NCBI GenBank assembly: GCA_019246375.1
Contig: JAFAQO010000319.1
Span: forward strand, 1 to 6,964
Source of the DNA: Mycobacterium sp.
GTDB lineage: Bacteria; Actinomycetota; Actinomycetes; Mycobacteriales; Mycobacteriaceae
Length of the DNA stretch: 6,964 bases
Reading direction: 5' to 3'
Shown: one piece after another, positions 1-6,308 of the stretch
How the letters are laid out: the number at the start of each line of letters is the position of its first letter
How positions within the stretch are numbered: the first letter of the stretch is position 1
The notes under the pieces: generated by a model
What the model saw: only the letters and a program-made list of their open reading frames with translations
What the model was told of the DNA's origin: nothing
Databases searched by the model: none
Made by a program: the position numbers and the translations under genes

Positions 1-861
1 ACCGTGGAAGGCGAGAACATCGTCTGCCCATGGCATGGCTGGCGCTGGCGCGGAGATGGCACCAATGCGCTGATCCCGTACAGCAAAATCGGCTGCAAGC
101 AGAATGTGCGCATCCGCACCTACCCGGTCGTGGAGTGGTACGGCTTCATCCTCGTCTGGCATGAGCGCCACGGCCGGTTGCCCTACTGGCAACCGCCCGT
201 CCTGGCGGAACTGGAGACCGACGAGTATTACCCGTTGCACCCGCACAGCCGGATGCTCAATCGGGTTAAGGTGCACGCGCAGATGATCATCGAGAACGCC
301 GCGGACCCGTACCACGTCCAGTACGTGCACAAGGCCGCCAACCCCGCCACCACCGCCTCGTTCGAGGTGTCGGGCTACCACCTGCACGCCACGGTCAACG
401 CACATTTCGGCGGCGGGCGCGCGCAGACCTGGCTGACGCCGAACGGGCCCGTCGACGCCAAGATCATCTACGACAACTACTCGCTGGGGATTGGAGTGGT
501 CCGCTTCCCCAGCGAACTGGTGGCCACGATCCAGGTGACCGGACAGACGCCGGTCGACGAGGACTACACCGACTACTTCTACACCCAGGCGTCGGTTCGC
601 GAGCCGGGCGATACCGGCACCGAGCCCAGCGGGCGCGCCGCGAGATTCCTTGCACTGCAGCAGGAAGTCGTCAAACAGGACTTCTTCACTTGGGAAAACA
701 TGAAATACCTTGAGAAGCCGAACCTTGCGCCAGAAGAGGCACGTGACTACGCAACTCTTCGCCGCTGGGCGCACCGCTTCTACCCGGGCGAACAACTCTC
801 GCCCGCCGACTTTGGATACAACCCCGACGGCGAGCCCGATCCGGCGGCCGCGAAAATCTGA
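1..861 (+). CDS. KshA-like Rieske non-heme iron oxygenase, oxygenase subunit (5' truncated)
   Basis: This is the C-terminal part of a Rieske-type mononuclear iron monooxygenase; relatives hydroxylate steroid rings using electrons from a separate reductase. The reading frame is open to the first base, and the leading codons (Thr-Val-Glu-Gly, before the cluster motif) look like the interior of the Rieske domain, so the GTG at 4 is not the true start. Numbering from that GTG, the second half of the [2Fe-2S] motif is C8-P-W-H11; the first C-x-H lies upstream of the window. The iron site is visible as N98-x2-D101-x2-H104-x4-H109, with a likely third ligand D226. KshA is about 385 residues, so roughly 75-80 N-terminal residues are missing. 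KshA itself has CPFHDW where this has CPWHGW, so it is a paralogue or a Neverland/DAF-36-like relative rather than certainly KshA. No reductase gene is in view. The stop overlaps the next start by one base (TGATG), implying co-translation with the ligase. Confidence 0.9.
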   Translation, partial: TVEGENIVCPWHGWRWRGDGTNALIPYSKIGCKQNVRIRTYPVVEWYGFILVWHERHGRLPYWQPPVLAELETDEYYPLHPHSRMLNRVKVHAQMIIENAADPYHVQYVHKAANPATTASFEVSGYHLHATVNAHFGGGRAQTWLTPNGPVDAKIIYDNYSLGIGVVRFPSELVATIQVTGQTPVDEDYTDYFYTQASVREPGDTGTEPSGRAARFLALQQEVVKQDFFTWENMKYLEKPNLAPEEARDYATLRRWAHRFYPGEQLSPADFGYNPDGEPDPAAAKI

Positions 862-2480
862 TGCAATCCGGCCCGGATGTGGGGGCGCCACCCGGTCGCG
901 GGAGACCGATCGATCCCGTTGATTTCGGTGTTGAGCAGTTCACCGTGCCGGCCGTGCTCGATCGTCGTGCCGAGCAGTTTCCCGATCGGGTGATGATGAC
1001 GGTGGGTGACACCGCCATCACGTTCGCGCAGATGCAGCAGCGCTCGTGGGCGGCGGCGAGCGTCCTGCTCGACCTGGGCATCGGCCCCGGTGAATGCGTC
1101 GCGCTGTTCACGGCGACCTGCCCGGAATGGATCTATTTCTGGCTGGGCGCCGCCCGCATCGGAGCGGTGACCGCGGCGGTTAACGCGGCAAACAAGGGTG
1201 ACTTCCTGGTCCACGCGCTCAGGTTGGCGCACGCCAAGGTGATCGTGGCCGACGCCGAACGGCGAGTGCGCGTCGAAGAAGTCATCGACCGGTTGGATAA
1301 CACGATTGACATTCTCGGGCAAGGTGATTCACTCGATGATGTTCGTGGCGCAGCCCGTGCGGTGGTGGACAGCCCCGTCGACAGCGATCAGGTGGGGTCG
1401 CTGTTCTTCACGTCCGGCACCACCGGCGCGTCGAAAGCAGTTGCCACGACGTGGAATTACCTGTTCACCGCCGCCGCAAGCGTGGCATCGGCGTGGGAAT
1501 TCGGTGCCGGTGAGGTGTTATGGACCGCAATGCCGTTGTTCCACCTCAGCGCGGCGCCCACCGTGCTGGTACCCATGCTGATCGGTGGGACCACCGTGTT
1601 GGCACCTACCTTCCATCCAGCCCAGGTGTGGGACGAGGTACGAGCCTGCGGTGCCGTGGGCTTCGCCGGCGCCGGAGCGATGGTCTCGATGCTGTGGAAT
1701 CAGCCCGCCGATCCGCGGGATGCGCAGCTGCCGCTGCGGTTCATCTCCGCCGCGCCGATCGACGCCGGTCTCTACCGCGCCATCGAAAAGCGTTACCGCT
1801 GTCGCATCGTCACCATGTACGGCATGACGGAGGCCTTTCCCGTCGCTGTCAAAGGCTTCGCCGACCAAGGAGTGCCTGGAACGTCCGGTCGGATCAACCC
1901 GAGTTTCGAGGTGCGAATACTCGACGCTGACGGCGATCCGCTCCCCGTCGGGACGGCCGGCGAAATCGCCTGTCGGCCTGAGTATCCGCACGTGATGAGC
2001 GAAGGTTATGTGAAGCCGCCCGGTCGCGAGCCGGGCATGCGCGTCGAGCGCCACCCGGAATGGTTCCGCACGGGAGATCTCGGCCGGTTGGATGCCAATC
2101 AAAACCTGATCTATCTGGACCGTGTCAAGGATTCACTGCGCCGGCGCGGGGAAAACATCTCGTCGGTCGAGGTGGAGCAGGTCGTCGTGCAACACCCCGC
2201 TGTGGTCGAAGCCGCGGCGATCGGTGTACCGAGCGACCTGGGTGAGGATGACATCTCGGTGATTGTGACGGTGCCACCGCAGTCGACGATGGATTACACT
2301 CAGCTGCTCGACTTTTGCAGCGCCCGCATGCCGTACTTCTGCGTCCCGCGATATGTCGAGATCGTCGACGAGATCCCGAAGACCATCATCGGGCGGGTGC
2401 GCAAAGACCTACTGCGCGCACGGGGCGTCGGCCCCGGCGCGTGGGACCGGGAAAGCCACGGCTACGTCGTCAGCCGGTGA
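861..2480 (+). CDS. acyl-CoA synthetase / CoA ligase (FadD/CaiC-like, ANL superfamily)
   Basis: This 539-residue protein activates a carboxylic acid to an acyl-adenylate and then a CoA thioester. The adenylation motifs are present in order: the P-loop-like T184-S-G-T-T-G-A-S-K192, the Y320-G-M-T-E-A motif, the W401-F-R-T-G-D406 motif, and D420-R-V-K-D followed by R429-G-E-N-I-S in the hinge region. The C-terminal A10 motif is P506-K-T-I-I-G-R512-V-R-K515; the lysine usually found right after the Gly is Arg here, with a lysine three residues on. This variant is familiar in CaiC-like ligases, so activity is still likely. Length is normal for the family. The ATG start overlaps the stop of the Rieske gene by one base and no better start lies nearby. 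Neighbours suggest a cyclic or steroid-like acid as substrate, but motifs do not define it. Confidence 0.93.
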   Translation: MQSGPDVGAPPGRGRPIDPVDFGVEQFTVPAVLDRRAEQFPDRVMMTVGDTAITFAQMQQRSWAAASVLLDLGIGPGECVALFTATCPEWIYFWLGAARIGAVTAAVNAANKGDFLVHALRLAHAKVIVADAERRVRVEEVIDRLDNTIDILGQGDSLDDVRGAARAVVDSPVDSDQVGSLFFTSGTTGASKAVATTWNYLFTAAASVASAWEFGAGEVLWTAMPLFHLSAAPTVLVPMLIGGTTVLAPTFHPAQVWDEVRACGAVGFAGAGAMVSMLWNQPADPRDAQLPLRFISAAPIDAGLYRAIEKRYRCRIVTMYGMTEAFPVAVKGFADQGVPGTSGRINPSFEVRILDADGDPLPVGTAGEIACRPEYPHVMSEGYVKPPGREPGMRVERHPEWFRTGDLGRLDANQNLIYLDRVKDSLRRRGENISSVEVEQVVVQHPAVVEAAAIGVPSDLGEDDISVIVTVPPQSTMDYTQLLDFCSARMPYFCVPRYVEIVDEIPKTIIGRVRKDLLRARGVGPGAWDRESHGYVVSR

Positions 2481-2483
2481 GAC

Positions 2484-2490
2484 GGGGAGA
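2484..2490 (+). promoter_or_regulatory. ribosome binding site of the SnoaL-like gene
   Basis: The purine-rich GGGGAGA lies 7 bases before the ATG at 2498 and favours that start over the in-frame ATG at 2504, for which the spacing would be 13. Confidence 0.6.
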
Positions 2491-2497
2491 GACAACG

Positions 2498-2926
2498 ATG
2501 ACCATGACCTATCAGGAGCAGTACCTGCTTCACGGCGCAGTGGGGCGCGACGCCATCCTGGATCTCACCGCGCGGCACAACCGCTGCTATTCCGACGGCG
2601 ACCGCAAGGGGTGGATTGCGACTTTCCGGCATTCCGGTGCGAGTTTTACCCGCGGCGGCGAGGCGTTCACCGATCTGTCCGCGGCTTTCGACGGCGGGAA
2701 CGGACAACGGCTGGTGGCCGTCGACCACGAGATCGCTGTCGACGGCGTCAATGCGACTCAACGATGTGTTGCCGTACTTTTCGCCGTCGGCTACGACGGC
2801 GTCACAACGCTGCGCGCCACCGGAACCTATCGCGACCAACTCATCTACGAGCGCGGCGGGTGGTACTTCAGTTCCCGTGAGCTGCAATGGGATCCGGTAC
2901 CCAGCCGTCGTCCGCTTGCGGTATAG
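2498..2926 (+). CDS. NTF2/SnoaL-like fold protein, function unknown
   Basis: This is a 142-residue protein with the size and pattern of the NTF2/SnoaL cone-shaped fold. An N-terminal helical part carries a typical stretch around residues 24-43 (A-R-H-N-R-C-Y, S-D-G-D, W39), followed by alternating beta strands and a final strand with the aromatic W122-Y-F-S-S-R-E pattern. The fold is shared by ketosteroid isomerase, scytalone dehydratase, SnoaL cyclases and beta subunits of aromatic dioxygenases. No catalytic set can be assigned with confidence from the sequence. No signal peptide or membrane segment is seen, so it is probably cytosolic. It sits 17 bp after the ligase stop, in the same operon. 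KshA-type oxygenases do not need a beta subunit, so an isomerase or dehydratase role on a ring intermediate is more plausible than a dioxygenase beta subunit, but this is inference. Confidence 0.8.
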   Translation: MTMTYQEQYLLHGAVGRDAILDLTARHNRCYSDGDRKGWIATFRHSGASFTRGGEAFTDLSAAFDGGNGQRLVAVDHEIAVDGVNATQRCVAVLFAVGYDGVTTLRATGTYRDQLIYERGGWYFSSRELQWDPVPSRRPLAV

Positions 2927-2942
2927 GCACTAGGCGACACCG

Positions 2943-3467
2943 TTGGACATCAGCGACAAACTTGCGTTCGGCACTTATCAGGACGCGCTCGCGATGGTCG
3001 GCATGGCGTCCGAGCCGCGGACTGCCGGGACGGTCGTCAGCGCAGCGCGGATCCAACTGTTCGCCGCGCTCGTCCGGGACGGCAACCCGGCGTACTGGGA
3101 TACCGAATTCGCCACCAAGACCTGGGGAGGTCTGTTGGCGCCGCCCGCACTGCTGATGGGCTGGTTGATACCGCCGCCGTGGGAACCGACCGGGCTGCCG
3201 CCGGTGCCGGCGATCGCCATCCGGGTGCCGCTGCCGGGCACCACGTTCATCAACGCGGCCAACGAGGCCGAGTTTCTGATGCCGATCCTCGAGGGCGACC
3301 GGCTCACCCTCGTCGAGGAGCTGCTGTCGGTGTCACCGGAGAAACGAACCCGGCTCGGTGTCGGTCATTTCGTCGAGACCCAGGACACCTATCGCCGCCA
3401 GGACGACGCTATCGTGGCGCGCAACCGGAATACCTTATTCCGCTTCACTCCTGACGCACCATCATGA
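2943..3467 (+). CDS. MaoC-family hydratase, FAS1-like/ChsH2 N-terminal-domain type (probable non-catalytic subunit)
   Basis: This is a 174-residue single-hotdog protein of the MaoC_dehydrat_N (FAS1-like dehydratase) type. Family signatures are D46-G-N-P-A-Y51 at the start of the hot-dog helix, W61-G-G-L-L-A-P-P (usual form GG-hydrophobic-APP), N104-A-A-N-E followed by P114-I-L-E-G-D-R, and a terminal strand region G120s-140s ending in F-R-F. It lacks the D-x4-H hydratase dyad, which is present in the next gene. By analogy with HadA/HadB and ChsH2/ChsH1, this subunit would shape the acyl-binding pocket of a heteromeric enoyl-CoA hydratase. Start: an in-frame TAG at 2931-2933 leaves only the TTG at 2943 before the next ATG at 2994, which would cut into conserved sequence. 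AGG at 2932-2934 may act as a weak ribosome site. The C-terminal DUF35 domain of full-length ChsH2 is absent. The stop overlaps the next ATG by 4 bases. Confidence 0.85.
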   Translation: MDISDKLAFGTYQDALAMVGMASEPRTAGTVVSAARIQLFAALVRDGNPAYWDTEFATKTWGGLLAPPALLMGWLIPPPWEPTGLPPVPAIAIRVPLPGTTFINAANEAEFLMPILEGDRLTLVEELLSVSPEKRTRLGVGHFVETQDTYRRQDDAIVARNRNTLFRFTPDAPS

Positions 3468-3907
3468 CCGGCCCACCGGCCTGGGAGCAGATCAGCGTCC
3501 CGATGGAATTGCCCGAGGTCATCGACGAGATCAGCTATCAGCGGGTGGTGATGAACGCCGGTGCGACGTGGGACTACTTTCCCGGCCACTACGATCCCGC
3601 CTATGCCGAAAGGCAAGGGCACCCGGCCATTTTCGTGAACACGATGCATCTGGCCGGATTCGCCGACCGGGTCGCAACCGACTGGGCCGGCCCGGGGAGC
3701 ATGGTCGTGCGCCGCAGGATGAAGCTGGCCGGCTCGATCTATGCCGGTGACACGATGGTGGGCCGCGGACGCGTTGTCGGCAAACGGTGTGACTCCTCAG
3801 CGGAACCGCCCCGCTATCTTCTCGACCTGCAAATCGAGGTGCTCAATCAGCGCGGCGAGGTCTGCTGTCCGGTGGAGCTCACCCTGCAGCTATCTGAAAA
3901 GCTTTGA
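3464..3907 (+). CDS. MaoC-family enoyl-CoA hydratase, ChsH1-like catalytic subunit
   Basis: This 147-residue single-hotdog protein is probably the catalytic half of a two-subunit enoyl-CoA hydratase. It carries the D37-x4-H42 dyad, with the same spacing as the Asp29/His34 pair of M. tuberculosis ChsH1 (Rv3541c) as I recall it. Recalled similarity continues downstream through I56-F-V-N and T72-D-W-A-G-P77, both also present in ChsH1. The alignment is from memory and was not computed. It belongs to the same operon as the preceding MaoC gene, with an ATGA overlap (start 3464, previous stop 3465-3467), a strong sign that the two products are made together and pair. Family knowledge predicts water addition to a 2-enoyl-CoA with a bulky, possibly steroidal acyl group. 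The gene ends 19 bp from the convergent aldehyde dehydrogenase gene. Confidence 0.88.
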   Translation: MTGPPAWEQISVPMELPEVIDEISYQRVVMNAGATWDYFPGHYDPAYAERQGHPAIFVNTMHLAGFADRVATDWAGPGSMVVRRRMKLAGSIYAGDTMVGRGRVVGKRCDSSAEPPRYLLDLQIEVLNQRGEVCCPVELTLQLSEKL

Positions 3908-3926
3908 ATTCCAGAACGATAAGTCG

Positions 3927-5399
3927 TCAGCCGGGAAGCGGCGGCATCGTCCCGTTGCACACCACCGACTGCAGCTCGACATACTCACCGAGTCCCTCCG
4001 GGCCGAACTCGCGTCCGATACCCGACTGCTTGAACCCGCCGAAGGGCGTGCCGATGTCAAGCATGTACATGTTGATGCCGTAGGTGCCGGTCCGCACGCC
4101 GGCGGCGATCTCGAGGCCGTGCGCGACATCAGCGGTCCACACCGATCCGGCCAGACCGTAATCGCTGTCGTTAGCGATGCGCAGCGCATCCTCTTCATCC
4201 GTATAGGTCAGCACGGTCAGGACCGGGCCGAATATCTCCTCCCGCGCGATGCGCATGTCGTTGGTGGCGTCGGCGAACAGGGTGGGCCGGACGTACCAGC
4301 CGCGGTCGGCGGGCGAATCGTCGCCGCCGAGCACGATGCGAGCGCCTTCTTTGACACCCGACCGGATGTAGTCCTGGACGCGGTGCTGCTGGCGTTGCGC
4401 CGCAAGGGGTCCGATGTCGGTGGCCTCGTCGGCGGGGTCGCCGACCCGAAGCCCTGACATCACGTCGGCGAGCGCGTCGACGACCTCGTCGTGACGGCGT
4501 TCGCTGACCAGAATGCGGGTCTGCGCGATGCAGGCTTGCCCGTTGTTCATCAGGCTGGCCGTCTTCAGACCGGTGACGGTTTTGTCGATGTCGGCGTCAT
4601 CGAGGATGATTGCCGCCGACTTGCCGCCGAGCTCCAGGCTGACCCGTTTCAGCTGTTCGCCACAGATCGCGGCGATCCGGCGGCCGGTGGCGCTGGAACC
4701 GGTGAACGCGACTTTGTCCACACCGGGATGGCGCACCAGCGCCTCGCCGACATCCGGTCCGCCCGTGACGATCGACACCACTCCTTCGGGCAAGTCCACC
4801 TGCTCGATCATCTCGGCCAGCCACAAAGCGTCCAACGGCGTTTCGGGCGCCGGTTTCACGACGACCGTGCAGCCCGCGATCAGGGCCGGAATCAGCTTGG
4901 GCATGATCAGGAACTGGGGCACGTTCCAGGGCACGATCGCGCCCACCACCCCGACCGGGGCCCTGCGCAAATGCACTTCGCCGAGCACACCCTGCCGGCG
5001 TTCCGCCCAAGGGAAGTCCCGGGCGGCCGCCAGCGCAAGGTGCATCATCGACGCCGCCCCGGCTGACTGGCCCAGCTTGCTGAAGCTCCGCGGCGAGCCC
5101 ATCTCCGCGGTAATCAAGTCGGCCATTTCATCGAGGTGTCCGGCATAGATCGCGGCGAGTTTCTCGACCTTCTCCATGCGCTCGCGCGGCTGGAACCGAG
5201 GCCACGGGCCGCTGTCGAAAGCGCGCCGGGCAGCGGTGACCGCGGTGTCCACGTCTTCCGGGCCGGCCTGCGGGACTTCGCCGACCGGTTCTTCGGAGTG
5301 CGGGGATATGACGGTAAGCCGCTGCCCGGTGGCGGGTTTGCGCCAGCGGCCGCCGATGAAGAGTTGGTCATAGCAACGGTGATCAAGGGTTTGCGTCAT
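3927..5399 (-). CDS. NAD(P)+-dependent aldehyde dehydrogenase
   Basis: This 490-residue enzyme of the classical ALDH superfamily oxidises an aldehyde to the carboxylate; it is cytosolic, with no signal peptide. Everything expected for activity is visible: P157-W-N159 (oxyanion Asn), K182 in V-K-P-A for cofactor binding, F232-T-G-S at the Rossmann loop, general base E256 in E-L-G-G-K, nucleophile C290 in N-N-G-Q-A-C, E388 in E-I-F-G-P, and P452-F-G-G-F-K-Q-S-G-I-G-R-E near the C-terminus. Length matches the family. I chose the ATG at 5399-5397 because a strong GAGGTGG lies 6 bases upstream; a longer reading frame from 5450 adds 17 unconserved residues and would run through the candidate operator. 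It is transcribed divergently from the crotonase gene and convergently with the oxygenase operon. It could supply the acid for the ligase at 861-2480, though the aldehyde substrate cannot be read from the sequence. Confidence 0.95.
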   Translation of the reverse strand: MTQTLDHRCYDQLFIGGRWRKPATGQRLTVISPHSEEPVGEVPQAGPEDVDTAVTAARRAFDSGPWPRFQPRERMEKVEKLAAIYAGHLDEMADLITAEMGSPRSFSKLGQSAGAASMMHLALAAARDFPWAERRQGVLGEVHLRRAPVGVVGAIVPWNVPQFLIMPKLIPALIAGCTVVVKPAPETPLDALWLAEMIEQVDLPEGVVSIVTGGPDVGEALVRHPGVDKVAFTGSSATGRRIAAICGEQLKRVSLELGGKSAAIILDDADIDKTVTGLKTASLMNNGQACIAQTRILVSERRHDEVVDALADVMSGLRVGDPADEATDIGPLAAQRQQHRVQDYIRSGVKEGARIVLGGDDSPADRGWYVRPTLFADATNDMRIAREEIFGPVLTVLTYTDEEDALRIANDSDYGLAGSVWTADVAHGLEIAAGVRTGTYGINMYMLDIGTPFGGFKQSGIGREFGPEGLGEYVELQSVVCNGTMPPLPG

Positions 5400-5405
5400 C
5401 GGGCA

Positions 5406-5412
5406 CCACCTC
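5406..5412 (-). promoter_or_regulatory. ribosome binding site of the aldehyde dehydrogenase gene
   Basis: On the minus strand this reads GAGGTGG, a near-perfect anti-16S match, 6 bases before the ATG at 5399. It decides the start of the aldehyde dehydrogenase in favour of the 490-residue form. Confidence 0.75.
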
Positions 5413-5430
5413 ACAAGCGGCGAGGGTAAC

Positions 5431-5456
5431 TTCGCTATTGCTGCTAACATAGCAAA
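5431..5456. promoter_or_regulatory. candidate operator: inverted repeat in the divergent promoter region
   Basis: Arms TTCGCTAT (5431-5438) and ATAGCAAA (5449-5456) are inverted repeats matching at 7 of 8 positions across a 10-bp spacer. Nested in it is a perfect 5-bp-arm palindrome, TGCTA-ACA-TAGCA (5442-5454). It lies in the only AT-rich non-coding stretch of the window, about 30 bp before the aldehyde dehydrogenase start and 40 bp before the crotonase start, where a TetR- or GntR-type repressor could control both genes. It does not match the KstR or KstR2 consensus as I recall them. No regulator gene is in the window. I could not identify convincing -35/-10 boxes in either direction. Confidence 0.45.
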
Positions 5457-5485
5457 AAAGCCGGGACCGCTTGAGACCGGCGACT

Positions 5486-5493
5486 AAAGAAGG
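5486..5493 (+). promoter_or_regulatory. ribosome binding site of the crotonase gene
   Basis: AAAGAAGG ends 4 bases before the GTG at 5498. It supports this GTG rather than the in-frame TTG at 5471, which has no purine-rich sequence at a useful distance. Confidence 0.5.
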
Positions 5494-5497
5494 CCCA

Positions 5498-6307
5498 GTG
5501 AGCGACGAACTTCTGGTGACCGCCGACGGCGCCGTGCGGATCGTGACGATGAACCGCCCGCACTGCCATAACGTCATCGACGCGGCCCTGCACAGCCGAC
5601 TGCTCGATGTCTGGCAGGAGTTAGATCGCGATGCCGATGCACGCTGTGTGGTGCTCACCGGAGCCGGCCGAACATTCAGCGGCGGCGGCGATTTCGCATT
5701 CCTGAAAGCACAGCACAAATCACTTGGCCTCAGGCATGCGGTGTCTGCGCAAGCCGGTGCGATTCTCAACGCAATGATCAGCTTTCGGCTGCCCGTGATC
5801 GCGGCGGTCAACGGACCGGCGGTGGGGCTGGGTGCCTCGTTGGCACTGTGCTGCGATCTGATTTTGATGTCGGAGCGCAGCTACCTCTGCGATCCGCACG
5901 TGTCGATTGGTCTCACCGCCGCCGATGGCGGGGCCTTGCTGTGGCCCTACATGATGAGCCTCATCCGGGCAAAGGAGTACATCTGTACCGGCGCGCAAAT
6001 CCCTGCCGCCCAAGCACTGGATATCGGTCTGGCGAACCGCGTGTTCAGCGCGGACGTTTTGATGGACGAGGCGCTGCATCTGGCCGCCAAGCTGGCCGCG
6101 CAACCGGCCCGCGCGCTGCAGTCCACCAAACGTGCCTTCTCCAAGCACATCGCCCAAGCAGCCGTCGCCATCATCGACTATGGCCTGGCTGCGGAAACAC
6201 TCGAGCTTGGTGCCGCCGAACACATCGGCAAGGTTCGTGAGTTTCTCGGCGCCGACAAGTATGACGAGATCGTCGTCCCGGCCGACACCGACGGCACACA
6301 GGCTTGA
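5498..6307 (+). CDS. enoyl-CoA hydratase/isomerase (crotonase) family protein lacking canonical catalytic Glu pair
   Basis: This 269-residue protein has the crotonase fold. N19-R-P at the start of the fold, the first oxyanion-hole segment F60-S-G-G-G-D65 and the second V104-N-G-P-A-V-G-L-G-A-S114 followed by C-C-D120 are clear, and length is normal. The two acid/base glutamates of classical hydratases (Glu144 and Glu164 of the rat enzyme) align by motif with S114 and H134, keeping the 20-residue spacing. The following stretch is D132-P-H-V-S-I-G-L-T-A-A-D143-G-G, a pattern that recurs in a mycobacterial EchA subgroup as I recall it. CoA thioester binding is therefore likely, but simple hydratase chemistry is doubtful; isomerisation, decarboxylation, hydrolysis or ring cleavage using H134 or D143 are alternatives. 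I prefer the GTG at 5498 on ribosome-site grounds; a TTG at 5471 would add 9 residues. The next gene follows after one base. Confidence 0.92.
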   Translation: MSDELLVTADGAVRIVTMNRPHCHNVIDAALHSRLLDVWQELDRDADARCVVLTGAGRTFSGGGDFAFLKAQHKSLGLRHAVSAQAGAILNAMISFRLPVIAAVNGPAVGLGASLALCCDLILMSERSYLCDPHVSIGLTAADGGALLWPYMMSLIRAKEYICTGAQIPAAQALDIGLANRVFSADVLMDEALHLAAKLAAQPARALQSTKRAFSKHIAQAAVAIIDYGLAAETLELGAAEHIGKVREFLGADKYDEIVVPADTDGTQA

Positions 6308-6308
6308 C

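Noticed and set aside
4..6. GTG at position 4 as the start of the Rieske protein
   Set aside because: It would begin inside the Rieske domain and drop the first C-x-H pair; the frame is open to base 1, so the gene continues upstream.
2019..2035. GC-rich inverted repeat CCCGG-N-GCCGGG as a terminator
   Set aside because: It lies in the middle of the ligase coding sequence, has no T-run, and is expected by chance at this GC content.
1518..2102. 194-residue antisense open frame inside the ligase gene
   Set aside because: It lies fully within well-conserved ligase motifs and its product resembles no family; it is an antisense shadow.
2924..2935. Short TAGGC direct repeat before the TTG-start MaoC gene
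   Set aside because: Five-base repeats around two stop codons are too short to indicate a site.
3899..3911. Adjacent HindIII-like AAGCTT and EcoRI-like GAATTC sites suggesting a cloning junction
   Set aside because: The hydratase frame runs intact through the first site to its stop and the sequences on both sides fit one gene cluster; short restriction sites side by side can arise by chance.
3927..4457. Plus-strand open frame from 3741 extending to 4457 over the aldehyde dehydrogenase
   Set aside because: It overlaps the catalytic end of the aldehyde dehydrogenase in antisense and the hydratase in another frame, with no ribosome site or recognisable product.
5400..5450. Longer N-terminus for the aldehyde dehydrogenase starting at 5450
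   Set aside because: It adds 17 residues without family resemblance, has no ribosome site, and would run through the inverted repeat; the ATG at 5399 has a strong GAGGTGG at good spacing.
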